Positions 5,646 to 5,679 of a stretch of 5,679 bases of DNA are shown piece after piece; position 1 is the stretch's first letter; each line of letters opens with the position of its first letter. The position numbers and the translations under genes are program-made. The stretch is from Thiomonas sp. (GTDB taxonomy: Bacteria > Pseudomonadota > Gammaproteobacteria > Burkholderiales > Burkholderiaceae_C): NCBI GenBank assembly GCA_027451915.1, contig DAIDHU010000241.1, positions 1-5,679 on the forward strand. The letters are read 5' to 3'. A model generated the notes under the pieces. It saw nothing but the letters and a program-made list of their open reading frames with translations. It searched no databases and was not told the DNA's origin.

Positions 5646-5679
5646 GGCCGGCAATGCAGCCGGGCCTGTGTGGTTTTTT
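5646..5679 (+). terminator. Possible intrinsic terminator of dksA, at window edge
   Basis: Two bases after the dksA stop, GGCCGGC (5646-5652) pairs with GCCGGGCC (5659-5666), with one bulged G and a 6-nt loop. Six T residues (5674-5679) close the window, but seven bases separate stem and T-run, which is more than usual. The T-run may continue beyond the edge, so the call is provisional. Confidence 0.45.

Noticed and set aside
4968..5679. Frame starting at ATG 4968 and open to the window end, overlapping dksA in another frame
   Set aside because: Its ATG directly abuts the AGGGGG site, leaving no spacing. The product is Arg/His-rich shadow sequence, and the overlapping frame is clearly DksA.

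Overview
The window is a GC-rich (roughly 70%) stretch of ordinary chromosomal housekeeping genes. All genes are on the + strand and densely packed. Gene content, strong G/C preference at third codon positions and protein signatures point to a betaproteobacterium, most likely of the order Burkholderiales. This is an inference from remembered family resemblance, not from a database search. No insertion sequence, phage gene, CRISPR array, tRNA or rRNA is visible.

Layout. (1) Positions 2-2347 hold a tight run: the 3' part of dapF (diaminopimelate epimerase, N-terminus cut by the window edge), a DUF484/GAF-like protein, and xerC (tyrosine recombinase for chromosome dimer resolution). This matches the classic proteobacterial dapF-DUF484-xerC order. 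(2) At 2367-3548, 19 bases after xerC, lies an rlmI-type 23S rRNA cytosine-C5 methyltransferase with a GTG start; in E. coli this place after xerC is held by yigB. (3) A 105-base spacer with two GC hairpins and a weak -10-like element leads to a COG0523/CobW-family G3E GTPase (3654-4742) resembling YjiA but carrying a large His-rich metal-binding insert. (4) A 232-base intergenic region carries an 11-bp GC hairpin directly after the GTPase stop, a convincing sigma70 promoter (CGGACA - 16 bp - TATAAT), and a leader of about 150 nt with a strong hairpin just before the ribosome binding site. (5) dksA (4975-5643) encodes a DksA that keeps only one of the four zinc-finger cysteines and has a long low-complexity basic N-terminal extension. 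A possible terminator runs into the window edge.

How the genes relate. dapF serves lysine and peptidoglycan precursor synthesis, xerC serves chromosome segregation, and rlmI serves ribosome modification; they share an operon-like arrangement rather than a pathway. The GTPase-dksA pair is the most thought-provoking part. A putative zinc/metal chaperone GTPase sits next to a DksA that has lost most of its zinc ligands, and dksA itself appears to have its own promoter with an all-G/C discriminator and a structured leader. No clearly new multi-gene system is visible. The items worth a second look are regulatory and structural details around dksA and the His-rich GTPase.
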